Shown: piece after piece, positions 54,486 to 63,044 of the stretch
Numbering within the stretch: position 1 is the first letter of the stretch
Layout of the letters: the number at the start of each line of letters is the position of its first letter
Assembly: GCF_001424755.1 (NCBI RefSeq)
Contig: NZ_LMRF01000001.1
Span: forward strand, 854,903 to 918,902
Origin: Marmoricola sp. Leaf446
Lineage (GTDB): Bacteria; Actinomycetota; Actinomycetes; Propionibacteriales; Nocardioidaceae
Direction: 5' to 3'
DNA length: 64,000 bases
Notes under the pieces: generated by a model
Databases searched by the model: none
What the model saw: only the letters and a program-made list of their open reading frames with translations
Told to the model about the DNA's origin: nothing
Translations under genes and position numbers: made by a program

Positions 54486-56305
54486 GAGTCGCTCTTGCGC
54501 GGGTCGGAGGCGGCCAGCGTCTCCTCGTCGTACGGGCTCTCCTCGACCGCGATCGCGAAGTCGTCGCCGTGGCGGGTGACGCCGTCGACCACGGCCTGCT
54601 CGACGGCGGCGCTGCCGTAGCGGCGGCGCACCATCAGCGGGTCCGAGCGCAGGTCCTTCACCAGCGCGACGCACAGCACGATCATCACCAGCACGAACGG
54701 CAGCGCCGCCACGATGGTGAGGTTCTGCAGCCCGGTGAGGGCGTCGCCCCCGTCGCCGCCGACCAGCAGCATGACCGCGGCCACGCCGCCCATCAGCACA
54801 CCCCAGAAGATGACGGTCGCGCGCTTGGGCTCGATGGTGCCGCGCGAGGACAGCGTGCCCATCACGATCGACGCGGCGTCGGCGCCCGAGACGAAGAAGA
54901 TCGCCACGAGCACCATGACCAGCACGGCGGTGATGCTGGAGAGCGGCAGCTGGTCGAGCATGCCGAACAGCTGGCTCTCGGCGGCCTCGATGTCCCCGAG
55001 ACCGGCGCCCTGCTGCTCCAGCCGGATGGCGGTGCCGCCGAAGATCGCGAACCACACCAGCGAGACCAGGCTCGGCACCAGCAGCACGCCGGTGACGAAC
55101 TGGCGGATGGTGCGTCCCCGGGAGATGCGGGCGATGAACATGCCGACGAAGGGCGTCCAGGACAGCCACCAGGCCCAGTAGAAGACGGTCCAGGTGGAGA
55201 GCCACGCGGCCATGCCGTCGCCGCCGATGGCCTCGGTGCGGGCCGACATCTGGGCGAGGTCCTGCACGTAGGAGCCCAGCGCGGTGGGGACCAGGTCGAG
55301 GATAAAGACCGTCGGGCCGACCACGAACACGAACAGTGCGAGGGTCAGCGCGAGCACCATGTTGGTGTTGGACAGCCACTGGATGCCCTTCTCGACGCCG
55401 GAGACGGCCGAGAAGATGAACGCGATGGTCAGCACGACGATGATGCCGACGAGGACGCCGTTGCCGACGCGACCGATGCCCGTCACGATCTCGAGCCCGG
55501 AGCCGATCTGGAGGGCGCCGAGGCCCAGCGAGGCCGCCGAGCCGAACAGGGTGGCGAAGATGGCCAGGATGTCGATCACCCGACCGGCGGGGCCGGAGGT
55601 GGTGCGGCGGCCGAACAGCGGGGTGAAGACCGAGCTGACCAGCTGCGGGCGGCCCTTGCGGTAGACGCTGTAGGCGATCGCGATGCCCAGCACGGCGTAG
55701 ATCGCCCAGGGGTGCAGCGTCCAGTGGAACATCGTGGTCGCCATGGCGTGCTGCACGGCCTCGGGGTTGCCGGCCGCCCCGGTGCCGGGGGGCGGGGTGA
55801 CGAAGTGGGACAGCGGCTCGCTGACGCCGTAGAACATCAGGCCGATGCCCATGCCGGCCGAGAACATCATCGCGATCCAGGACACCGTCCTGAACTCCGG
55901 CTTCTCGCCGTCGTTGCCGAGCGGGATGTCGCCGAAGCGGCCCATGGCCAGCCAGATCACGAAGGCCACGAAGGCCGTCGCGGTCAACACGAACAGCCAG
56001 CCGGTGTACGTCGTGACCCAGGTCAGCGCCGTGTCGGAGACCGACGTCAGGGAGCCCGTGGAGACGAACCCCCAGACCAGGAAGGCCAGGCTGATGGCGG
56101 CGGTCACGCCGAAGACCACCTTGTCGAGACCCGAGCCGTGGTCCTGCTCGTCGACGACGCTCTCCAGCGCCGGGTGCTCACCGGTCTGCGCCGCGCGGGC
56201 GACGAGGTCGGGGCTGGTGGACACGGCGTCCACGACGTCGTGGCGGCCGTCGCGGGGATCCCTCTCGGGTCCGCTCGCGGTGGGTTCTGTGGTGGTCGTG
56301 GCCAT
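54482..56305 (-). CDS. BCCT-family betaine/choline/carnitine transporter
   Basis: A 607-residue secondary transporter with 12 membrane helices. BCCT signatures are FSAGMGIGLMFYGVSEPLSHF (divided here), TMFHWTLHPWAIYA and WTVFYWAWWLSWTPFVGMFIARISRGRTIR (shortened by reading in two parts), which include the tryptophan box for trimethylammonium binding. N- and C-terminal tails are charged, as in osmoregulated members. The ATG at 56305 was chosen over the one at 56413 because the latter reaches the dinG start region. Substrate, probably glycine betaine, is inferred. Confidence 0.93.
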   Translation of the reverse strand: MATTTTEPTASGPERDPRDGRHDVVDAVSTSPDLVARAAQTGEHPALESVVDEQDHGSGLDKVVFGVTAAISLAFLVWGFVSTGSLTSVSDTALTWVTTYTGWLFVLTATAFVAFVIWLAMGRFGDIPLGNDGEKPEFRTVSWIAMMFSAGMGIGLMFYGVSEPLSHFVTPPPGTGAAGNPEAVQHAMATTMFHWTLHPWAIYAVLGIAIAYSVYRKGRPQLVSSVFTPLFGRRTTSGPAGRVIDILAIFATLFGSAASLGLGALQIGSGLEIVTGIGRVGNGVLVGIIVVLTIAFIFSAVSGVEKGIQWLSNTNMVLALTLALFVFVVGPTVFILDLVPTALGSYVQDLAQMSARTEAIGGDGMAAWLSTWTVFYWAWWLSWTPFVGMFIARISRGRTIRQFVTGVLLVPSLVSLVWFAIFGGTAIRLEQQGAGLGDIEAAESQLFGMLDQLPLSSITAVLVMVLVAIFFVSGADAASIVMGTLSSRGTIEPKRATVIFWGVLMGGVAAVMLLVGGDGGDALTGLQNLTIVAALPFVLVMIVLCVALVKDLRSDPLMVRRRYGSAAVEQAVVDGVTRHGDDFAIAVEESPYDEETLAASDPRKSDS

Positions 56306-56412
56306 GCCGAGTGCCTCTTTCTCCAGGTCTACGGGTGGTGCCGAGCTGCCGTGAGGCGGCCCGTCCTCCACAGCCCACCAGGGGGTGACCGGGGACGAGC
56401 GATCAACCAGCA

Positions 56413-56418
56413 TAAGGT
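56413..56418 (+). promoter_or_regulatory. Putative -10 of dinG (leaderless)
   Basis: TAAGGT followed by 6 nt and the GTG at 56425. No SOS box or TTGTCGGTG element is seen upstream. Confidence 0.5.
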
Positions 56419-56424
56419 GCTCCG

Positions 56425-58437
56425 GTGGTCGAGGAGCAGGGCGTGCGCGGGGTCCTCGGCGCCGCGGTGGCCACGCTGGGGGGCCAGGAGCGGCCCGGGC
56501 AGGTGGCGATGGCCGAGGCGGTCGCCCGTGCGATGTCGCAGCGGCGGCACCTCCTGGTGCAGGCCGGCACCGGCACCGGCAAGTCCCTGGGCTACCTCGT
56601 GCCGGCGATCCTGCACGGCGACCGGGTGGTGGTCGCGACCGCCACCCTGGCGCTGCAGCACCAGCTCGTCGAGCGCGACCTGCCGGCCCTCGTCGAGGCC
56701 GTCAAGGACCAGCCGGGCTGCGAGGACGCCTCGTTCGCCGTGCTCAAGGGCCGCTCCAACTACGCCTGCCTGCACCGGGTCCGCGAGGGCGTGCCCGACG
56801 ACCAGGGCGCGCTGCTCGACGCGGCCTCGTTGCCCGAGGGGTCCCTCGGGGCCGAGGTGCTCGCGCTGCGGGAGTGGGTCGAGGACGAGTCGTCCTCGGG
56901 CGGCACCGGCGAGCGCGACCACGCGCCGCGTCACACCGACCGGGTCTGGCGCCAGGTGAGCGTCAGCCACCGCGAGTGCCTGGGGGCGGCCCGCTGCCCC
57001 TACGGCCAGGAGTGCTTCGCCGAGCTGGCGCGCGAGCGGGCCCAGCGCTCCCGGGTCGTGGTGACCAACCACTCGCTGCTGGCCATCGACGCCATCGAGG
57101 GCATCCCGATGATCCCGGCCTACGACACCGTGGTGGTCGACGAGGCGCACGAGCTGGTCGCCCGCGTCACCCAGGCGGCGACCGACGAGCTCTCGGCCAG
57201 CGAGGTCGACCGCACCTCCCGCCGTGCTGCCCGGCTGGTCGAGGGCGACGAGGCCGACGACCTCGGCGACGCGGGCGAGGCCCTGCTCGACGCGCTGCTC
57301 ACGGTCGAGCCGGGCCGCGTCGACCGACCGCCGCAGGCGCTCGCCGACGCGCTCGAGCTGGTCCGCGACGCCGCCCGGGCCCTGGTCTCCGCGCTGCCCA
57401 AGGAGCCCGCCATCGGCTCCGGCGAGGTGCCGGACCCCGGCGCGGCCCAGGCCAAGGGCTGGGCGCAGGAGCTCTTCGCGACCGCGGAGCGGATGGCGGC
57501 CGGCTCCGACCGCGACGTGCTCTGGGTCTCCGAGCGCGACCGCGTGCGCGGCGGTCGCTCGCTGCACGTGGCACCCCTCGAGGTCGCGATGCCGATGCGG
57601 CACGGCCTGCTCGTCGACAAGACCGCCGTCCTGACCTCGGCAACACTGCGGCTCGGCGGCGACTTCGACGCGGTCGCCACCTCGCTGGGGCTGTGGCCCC
57701 GCGAGCGCGTCACCGCCGACACCCCCGTCGACGCGGACACCGACGACGGGGCCGAGGACGACGTGCAGCCGTGGGAGGCGCTCGACGTGGGCTCGCCGTT
57801 CGACTACCGCGCCCAGTCGATCCTCTACGTCGCCCGCCACCTGCCGCAGCCGGGCCGCGACGGCCTGACCCAGCGCCACCTCGACGAGATCGCCGAGCTG
57901 GTCGACGCCGCCGACGGCCGCACCCTGGGCCTGTTCTCCAGCCGCCGTGCGGCCGAGGCCGCCGCCGAGCACGTGCGCGAGGTCCTGCCCCACCTCACCA
58001 CCCTGGCCCAGGGGGAGGCCCAGCTGCCCGAGCTGGCCCGGCAGTTCGTCGGCGACCCGCACACCAACCTCTTCGGCACGCTCAGCCTGTGGCAGGGCCT
58101 CGACGTGCCGGGGGAGACCTGTCAGCTGGTGATCATCGACCGGGTGCCGTTCCCGCGACCCGACGACCCGCTGATGTCGGCGCGCCAGCGGGCGGCCGAC
58201 CAGCGCGGCGGCAACGGCTTCATGCAGGTGGCCGCCACCCACGCGGCGCTGCTGCTCGCCCAGGGATCCGGGCGTCTGATCCGCACCACCACCGACCGGG
58301 GTGTGGTGGCCTGCCTCGACCCACGGCTGGTGACCGCGCGCTACGGCTCGTTCCTCCGGGCGAGCCTGCCCCCGATGTGGCAGACCGAGGACCCGGCGGT
58401 GGTGCGCCAGGCCCTGAGGCGCCTGGCCGGCGCCTGA
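56425..58437 (+). CDS. dinG: DinG-like ATP-dependent DNA helicase
   Basis: A 670-residue XPD/DinG-family 5'-3' helicase. Walker A AGTGTGKS (47-54), DEAH box (239-242) and the iron-sulfur cysteines Cys115, Cys185, Cys191 and Cys197 are visible; motif VI is QGSGRLIRT. It resolves R-loops and other unusual DNA structures. GTG at 56425 with a leaderless -10. Although E. coli dinG is an SOS gene, no LexA box lies before this one. Confidence 0.92.
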   Translation: MVEEQGVRGVLGAAVATLGGQERPGQVAMAEAVARAMSQRRHLLVQAGTGTGKSLGYLVPAILHGDRVVVATATLALQHQLVERDLPALVEAVKDQPGCEDASFAVLKGRSNYACLHRVREGVPDDQGALLDAASLPEGSLGAEVLALREWVEDESSSGGTGERDHAPRHTDRVWRQVSVSHRECLGAARCPYGQECFAELARERAQRSRVVVTNHSLLAIDAIEGIPMIPAYDTVVVDEAHELVARVTQAATDELSASEVDRTSRRAARLVEGDEADDLGDAGEALLDALLTVEPGRVDRPPQALADALELVRDAARALVSALPKEPAIGSGEVPDPGAAQAKGWAQELFATAERMAAGSDRDVLWVSERDRVRGGRSLHVAPLEVAMPMRHGLLVDKTAVLTSATLRLGGDFDAVATSLGLWPRERVTADTPVDADTDDGAEDDVQPWEALDVGSPFDYRAQSILYVARHLPQPGRDGLTQRHLDEIAELVDAADGRTLGLFSSRRAAEAAAEHVREVLPHLTTLAQGEAQLPELARQFVGDPHTNLFGTLSLWQGLDVPGETCQLVIIDRVPFPRPDDPLMSARQRAADQRGGNGFMQVAATHAALLLAQGSGRLIRTTTDRGVVACLDPRLVTARYGSFLRASLPPMWQTEDPAVVRQALRRLAGA

Positions 58438-58486
58438 CCCGTGCCGGACCTGCCGCGGAGCCACGCCGTACGCGGCCGGGTCGCGC

Positions 58487-60601
58487 TCAGCGGGCGGTGA
58501 CGATCACCGATCGCGACGACCAGGGGGAGGCGCCGAGGCCGTTCTCCGCCGTCACCACGAAGGTGTAGCGGCCCTGGGGGAGCCGGTAGACCAGCGCGCG
58601 GACGTTGGCCGCCGTGCGACCGGTCGTGTAGGTGCGGACCACCCGGTTGCGGGAGTCGAGCTTGTAGGCCCGCACCCGGTAGCCGAGGATCGCCTGCCCA
58701 CCGGTGACACGCGGGGCGGCCCAGCGCGCGGTCGCGCTCACGGTGCCGCCGGCGGAGCCCGAGGAGGCGGCACCGATGGACGGGGCGCCGGGACGGCTGA
58801 GCACGACGGGCGAGGCGGGCGCGGGGGTGGGCGTGGGGGTCGGCGCCGGGACGGTGGTGCCGCACCCGTGGGTGGTCAGCGTGTAGCTCCCGATGCTGGC
58901 GTAGTCGGAGTAGGTGCTCGTCGCCGAGCTGCTGTTGCCGACGCCGTCGACGCGGAGGTAGTAGGTGCCCCTCGTCAGGGTGCGGGTCACCGTGGCGTCC
59001 ATGCCGGTCGAGACGTACACCGGGTAGAGCAGACCACCCAGCGGGTAGGTGTCCATCCGGTAGCCGGAGGCGGGTGAGGCGAGGTCGAGCCTCCTGCCGT
59101 CGGCGTCCTGCAGCTCCAGGCTCAGGTCGAGCGCGGTCTGGGCGCCGATGCCCTTGGCGGCCGCCTGCACGGTGGTGTCGCACCCGAGGTCGAGACGGAA
59201 GGTGTCGACGTCGCTGCGGGAGGTGATGACGCCCCGGGCGGTGGTGCTGCCGTCACCGCTGACGGCGGTCGCGGCCGTGCGCTCCTCGGGGTGGTCGTCC
59301 GCCAGCAGCGGCAGGTGGTGCTCCTGCATCACCTGCAGGTCGTCCTCGGGGTTGTTGGCGCCGGCGTACTCGCCCCGGCTCCACTGGTTGACGGCGCGCA
59401 TGGCCGAGAGACCCATCAGCGGGCCCCAGCCGTCGGTGCCCCGGTAGTACGTCGAGGTCGCGGTCGCGTCGTGGGAGAGGCCGAGCGTGTGGCCCACCTC
59501 GTGGGCGGCCCCCTGGGCCGTGAGCACGGGCGACAGGGCGGGGTTGTCGGCGAAGACCCAGGCCGGGCTGCGGAACCCCGCGGGGTCCACCTCGCCGAAC
59601 GAGCCGTCCATCGCCAGCCCGAAGCAGCCCGAGCAGGCCTGGTCGTTGGCCGAGGTGTCGCTGGTGAACACGACCCGGGTGCCGTACGTCGGGTCCGACT
59701 CGGTCTCGCGTCGCAGGGCGGCCGCACCGGGGTCGGCGGTGGTGACGTCGACGTCGAAGGCGGCGAAGCTCTCGGCCACCTGTCGCCACACGTGCTGCAC
59801 CCACGCGTGCTCGTTGAGGCTGAAGGTGGTCGCGTCACCGTTGCTGTCCCACCCCTTCCAGGTCCCGGAGGGGAGCCGGTGGTCGCTCCCCGCGTCGTTC
59901 CACGCCGTGCCGGAGACGGTGGCGCCGTCGAAGTCGAGGTAGACGGTCCGCGTCGACCCCGGTCGGCTGTGGAGGGCGAAGGTCTGTGCCTGGGGGAACA
60001 GTGCGGTCAGCGGGACCTGGCCCGTGGTGCCCTCGACGGCCGCTTCCTGCGCCTGCGGCTCGGCGTAGAAGACGTAGCCGGCCGAGACCAGGTGGACGGT
60101 CTCGTCCTGCGAGAGCAGGTCGCGTAGCTCCGCGGTCGAGCGCGAGTTGCGGCGGGCCAGCTCGGGCAGGAGGTCGCGGTGGGAGGCGAGCACCTCGCGG
60201 CCGGTGAGCGTCCGGGGCAGGACCCGGTCGGTGGTGACCCCGGACGCCTGCGGACCGCGCACCGCGCGTGGCGTGCTCGTGGCGCCGGTCCGGTCCCCGG
60301 CCGTCTGGTCGCCGGCCGTCTGGTCGCTGGCGGGCTCGTCGCCGGTGGGCCGGTCGGTGGCGGGCTCCTGGGCGGGTGCCTCGGCGACGCGGGCACGCCG
60401 TGCCGCTCCCCGGTCACGGCGACCGTCGGCAGCCGCGGAGCTCACCGCCGGGTCCGCCGGCTCGGCGACCCGGACGGAGGGTGCCGTGATCGCCGTGCGG
60501 GAGTCCGGGACGGACAGGCTGTCGGCGCCGTGGGCCAGCACGGCCGCAGCCACGGCGGTGGTGGCGCCGAGGGCGATCAGACGACGTGCGCGGGGGGTCA
60601 C
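58487..60601 (-). CDS. Secreted zinc metallopeptidase with Fn3 domain
   Basis: A 704-residue exported protein. A signal segment (about 8-25) precedes a long Ala/Asp/Thr-rich region (about 45-120) with short repeats (TAGDQTAGD). The zinc motif is H367-E-x2-H371-x5-H377 (HEVGHTLGLSH), so it is a metzincin-like protease; Met-turn candidate MGLSAM. A pre-peptidase C-terminal-like beta domain and a fibronectin type III domain (about 612-704) follow. The GTG start is poorly supported by ribosome-binding sequence. It lies 57 nt after lexA on the same strand. Confidence 0.85.
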   Translation of the reverse strand: MTPRARRLIALGATTAVAAAVLAHGADSLSVPDSRTAITAPSVRVAEPADPAVSSAAADGRRDRGAARRARVAEAPAQEPATDRPTGDEPASDQTAGDQTAGDRTGATSTPRAVRGPQASGVTTDRVLPRTLTGREVLASHRDLLPELARRNSRSTAELRDLLSQDETVHLVSAGYVFYAEPQAQEAAVEGTTGQVPLTALFPQAQTFALHSRPGSTRTVYLDFDGATVSGTAWNDAGSDHRLPSGTWKGWDSNGDATTFSLNEHAWVQHVWRQVAESFAAFDVDVTTADPGAAALRRETESDPTYGTRVVFTSDTSANDQACSGCFGLAMDGSFGEVDPAGFRSPAWVFADNPALSPVLTAQGAAHEVGHTLGLSHDATATSTYYRGTDGWGPLMGLSAMRAVNQWSRGEYAGANNPEDDLQVMQEHHLPLLADDHPEERTAATAVSGDGSTTARGVITSRSDVDTFRLDLGCDTTVQAAAKGIGAQTALDLSLELQDADGRRLDLASPASGYRMDTYPLGGLLYPVYVSTGMDATVTRTLTRGTYYLRVDGVGNSSSATSTYSDYASIGSYTLTTHGCGTTVPAPTPTPTPAPASPVVLSRPGAPSIGAASSGSAGGTVSATARWAAPRVTGGQAILGYRVRAYKLDSRNRVVRTYTTGRTAANVRALVYRLPQGRYTFVVTAENGLGASPWSSRSVIVTAR

Positions 60602-60658
60602 CCCCTCATGGTCACCCGAAATACGGACTCTCGGGGTTAAACGCCTATATCGGACAAA

Positions 60659-61414
60659 CTACATCCGACGCAGGACCGCCGTGACCTTGCCGAGGATGGT
60701 GGCGTAGGTGCCGTCGATCGGGTCGTAGGCGTCGTTGTGCGGCAGCAGCCAGACCTTGCCGTCCTTCTTCTGCAGCGTCTTCACGGTGGCCTCGCCGTCG
60801 AGCATGGCCGCGACGACCTCGCCGTTCTCCGCGTTGGGCTGCTGGCGCACGACCACGTAGTCACCGCTGCAGATGGCGGCGTCGACCATGGAGTCGCCGG
60901 AGACCTCGAGCAGGAACAGCGTCCCGTCGCCGACGAGGGACTTCGGCAGCGGGAAGATGTCCTCGACCCGCTCCTCGGCCAAGATCGGCCCACCCGCCGC
61001 GATGCGACCCACCATCGGGACCATCGTCGCCTCGGGCATGCTGTCGCCGGCTCCGGTGGGGTCGAAGGGCGACTCGTCGGCGCTCGCGATCGCGCGGCGG
61101 GCCGCCATCAGCTCGGGGATGAAGACCTCGAGTGCGCGCGGACGGTTGGGGTCGCGCTTGATGAAGCCCTTCTGCTCGAGCACGCGCAGCTGGTGGGCGA
61201 CGCTGGAGGAGCTCGTCAGGCCCACCAGCTCGCCGATCTCGCGGATGCTGGGCGGGTAGCCGCGCTTCTCGATCGACTCGCGCAGCACGTTGAGGATGCG
61301 CTGCTGGCGAGGGGTGAGGCCGGTGACGTCGGGGGCCGCGTCGGGCAGCTCGGACACGGTGCCTCCCTTCGTGCTGGGGGAGGAACCGGGGGTCTGTGCG
61401 TCTCGCGTCGCCAT
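60659..61414 (-). CDS. lexA: SOS repressor LexA
   Basis: A 251-residue repressor/autoprotease. A winged helix (about 33-95: [23 protein letters not shown]), cleavage site Ala140-Gly141 (GRIAAGGPI), catalytic Ser175 (GDSM) and Lys212 (TVKTL) are visible. Two starts are plausible: the ATG at 61414, exactly 7 nt after TACGGT (leaderless), and a GTG at 61357 after GGGAGG, which would give 232 residues. It is divergent from the LysM gene and has a LexA box at its promoter. Confidence 0.96.
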   Translation of the reverse strand: MATRDAQTPGSSPSTKGGTVSELPDAAPDVTGLTPRQQRILNVLRESIEKRGYPPSIREIGELVGLTSSSSVAHQLRVLEQKGFIKRDPNRPRALEVFIPELMAARRAIASADESPFDPTGAGDSMPEATMVPMVGRIAAGGPILAEERVEDIFPLPKSLVGDGTLFLLEVSGDSMVDAAICSGDYVVVRQQPNAENGEVVAAMLDGEATVKTLQKKDGKVWLLPHNDAYDPIDGTYATILGKVTAVLRRM

Positions 61415-61421
61415 GTGCCGC

Positions 61422-61427
61422 ACCGTA
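61422..61427 (-). promoter_or_regulatory. lexA -10 hexamer
   Basis: TACGGT on the minus strand, 7 nt from the ATG. TTGAAG (61446-61451) lies 18 nt upstream as -35 and overlaps the LexA box. Confidence 0.6.
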
Positions 61428-61447
61428 GTCCAGCCGGGACCACCACT

Positions 61448-61463
61448 TCAAACACCTGTTCGA
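61448..61463. promoter_or_regulatory. SOS (LexA) box of lexA
   Basis: Read toward lexA, TCGAACAGGTGTTTGA matches TCGAAC-N4-GTTCGA with one change. It overlaps the -35 of lexA, so LexA should repress its own gene. Confidence 0.85.
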
Positions 61464-61495
61464 ACCGCGTGTCGCGGCGCGAGCCTGGCTCGTGT

Positions 61496-61511
61496 GCGAA
61501 CGCGTGTTCGA
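61496..61511. promoter_or_regulatory. SOS box upstream of LysM gene (first)
   Basis: GCGAACGCGTGTTCGA has a perfect CGAAC-N4-GTTCG core. Confidence 0.8.
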
Positions 61512-61547
61512 CCAAATGCTTGTCTCGGGGGTCCGCGTGCCCTACCG

Positions 61548-61563
61548 TCGTACAGGTGTTCGA
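61548..61563. promoter_or_regulatory. SOS box upstream of LysM gene (second)
   Basis: TCGTACAGGTGTTCGA differs from the recA/lexA-type box at one position. Confidence 0.75.
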
Positions 61564-61579
61564 TCGAACGTCTCTTCGA
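61564..61579. promoter_or_regulatory. SOS-like box upstream of LysM gene (third)
   Basis: TCGAACGTCTCTTCGA has one mismatch in the right half and directly abuts the preceding box. Confidence 0.6.
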
Positions 61580-61596
61580 ACCCGCTGACGATCCGG

Positions 61597-61619
61597 TTGT
61601 CGGTGGTCGCGGATAGACA
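61597..61619 (+). promoter_or_regulatory. RecA-NDp/PafBC-like promoter of LysM gene
   Basis: TTGTCGGTG (61597-61605), 8 nt, TAGACA (61614-61619). Only the last -10 base departs from TTGTCRGTG-N8-TAnnnT. The predicted leader is about 70 nt. Confidence 0.7.
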
Positions 61620-61695
61620 TCGTTCCAGCACCCGGCAGGGGTCGCCGACCGCGCCGGGTCGCCCGACCCGGCACTTCCCCGAAAGAGGTTGATCG

Positions 61696-62220
61696 ATGAG
61701 CACGCTGAGCATGACCCGCGAGACCGCCCGCACGTCCACCGAGGCCCGAGTCCGGGTCCCGCGTCCGCGTGCGAGCGCCTCCTCGTTCGACTTCACCGCC
61801 CCGGTCCCCGCGGTCGGCCAGGACGACCCGGCCCTGCGCGTCCTCGACGTCCCGAGCACGGCTCGTCCCGCGGCGCGGCTCGTCGCCCCCGTCCCGGAGC
61901 CCCAGCGCCAGGTCCACGTCGCCCGCCCGGTGCGCCTGACCCGTCGTGGTCGGCTCACGGTGACCCTGACCTTCCTCGGGCTCGTGCTGGCGACCATGGT
62001 GGCGCTCGGCGGCAGCTGGGCCGTCGCCTCGCTCGGAAGCGGCGAGCCGGCTCCGGTGCGGGTGGTGGAGGTGCAGCCGGGCGACACGCTCTACGGCATC
62101 GCCTCCTCGCTGGCCGAGCCGGGCGAGGTCCGCGACATGGTCTACCGCATCCAGGAGCTCAACTCGCTGCCCACGGCCACGATCGCCGAGGGCCAGAAGC
62201 TCGCCGTCCCCCGCGGCTGA
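61696..62220 (+). CDS. LysM-domain membrane protein (ChiZ/DivS-like)
   Basis: A 174-residue protein: a positively charged cytoplasmic N-terminus of about 85 residues, one membrane helix (about 86-112) and a LysM peptidoglycan-binding domain at the C-terminus (VQPGDTLYGIASSLAEPG to GQKLAVPRG). Position divergent from lexA and domain layout match M. tuberculosis Rv2719c (ChiZ) and, functionally, DivS: damage-induced cell-division suppressors. AAAGAGG precedes the ATG by 7 nt. Multiple LexA boxes and a PafBC-type promoter lie upstream. Orthology is inferred. Confidence 0.82.
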   Translation: MSTLSMTRETARTSTEARVRVPRPRASASSFDFTAPVPAVGQDDPALRVLDVPSTARPAARLVAPVPEPQRQVHVARPVRLTRRGRLTVTLTFLGLVLATMVALGGSWAVASLGSGEPAPVRVVEVQPGDTLYGIASSLAEPGEVRDMVYRIQELNSLPTATIAEGQKLAVPRG

Positions 62221-62253
62221 GTCATCGGCCCGTCCGCCACGGGCCGGCATGAC
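62221..62253. terminator. Hairpin right after LysM stop codon
   Basis: CGGCCCGT-N5-ACGGGCCG (62226-62233/62239-62246) extended by GTCAT/ATGAC with a 2-nt bulge. It starts on the base after the TGA. Confidence 0.6.
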
Positions 62254-62294
62254 GTGCGACGACCTCCTCGACCCGGGTCGACGCACGGGGGAAG

Positions 62295-62327
62295 CGACGG
62301 GGCGGAGCCACTGGCTCCGCCCCGTCG
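62295..62327. terminator. Strong bidirectional hairpin terminator
   Basis: A perfect 15-bp stem with a 3-nt loop between two convergent genes, 17 nt from the lysoplasmalogenase stop. No long U-run on either side. It can serve both strands. Confidence 0.75.
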
Positions 62328-62343
62328 GTGCGTTCCGGCGCGC

Positions 62344-63039
62344 TCAGTCCGCTCGGGCGCGCGCTGCGCCCTCGGCCAGCAGCAGCTGGGCCGCCGTGTA
62401 GGTCAGCATCACGGCCCTGTCCAGGGCCGGCGAGGCGTCCTCCAGCACGAACGTGCGGGTGGCGAGCAGCGTGTCCGAGAGCAGGAAGGTCCAGGCTCCG
62501 GCGGCGAGGAGGTGGCGTGACCGCGGTGGCAGCGACGCGTCGAGGTGGCCGGCTCGGGCGGCGAGGCCGGCCAGCAGGGCGGCGTACGACACGACGGGCG
62601 CGGCCAGGGCTGCGTCGCGTCTGGCCGCGGCGTACGTCAGGAGGGGGGCGGTGGCGACCCACACGCCTGCGGCGGCACGGGCGCCGTACGACTCCCGCAG
62701 CGGTGGGGGACCGGCCAGATGCTGCAGGCCGTGCAGGGTGGCCGCGTGACCCATGGCGAAGGCCGTCACGCCGCCGAGGAACGAGCGGCGACCGTGCCCG
62801 AGCAGCGCGACGTCCCCGACCCACCCGCCGGCCTGGGCGGCCAGGGTGCTGCGCCGCAGTGGTGACCCGGCGGCGCGGGGATCGGCGACGAACGCCGTCG
62901 CGAGCGTGGGCACGAGCAGCGGCTTGGTGACCCGTCGCAGCCGCCGTGCGCTGGTCGTGCGGCTCCCTGCGGCCCAGGAGTCGACCAGCGCCAGAGCGAC
63001 GTAGCCACGGCGCAGCGTCCGTGCGGTCGCGGTCGACAC
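62344..63039 (-). CDS. Lysoplasmalogenase-like (YhhN/TMEM86) membrane protein
   Basis: A 231-residue membrane protein with seven to eight helices. TKPLLVPTLATAFV, GDVALL, FLGGVTAFAMGHAATLHGL and FLLSDTLLATRTF fit the YhhN/TMEM86 family, whose characterised members hydrolyse lysoplasmalogens. The GTG at 63039 lies 5 nt after the preceding gene's stop, so the two are probably co-transcribed. Confidence 0.82.
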   Translation of the reverse strand: MSTATARTLRRGYVALALVDSWAAGSRTTSARRLRRVTKPLLVPTLATAFVADPRAAGSPLRRSTLAAQAGGWVGDVALLGHGRRSFLGGVTAFAMGHAATLHGLQHLAGPPPLRESYGARAAAGVWVATAPLLTYAAARRDAALAAPVVSYAALLAGLAARAGHLDASLPPRSRHLLAAGAWTFLLSDTLLATRTFVLEDASPALDRAVMLTYTAAQLLLAEGAARARAD

Positions 63040-63044
63040 GGGAC

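Noticed and set aside
53558..56959. Open frame of 1133 codons crossing the DUF2207-like gene, BCCT and dinG starts
   Set aside because: It overlaps three recognisable genes in other frames and has mirror-frame composition.
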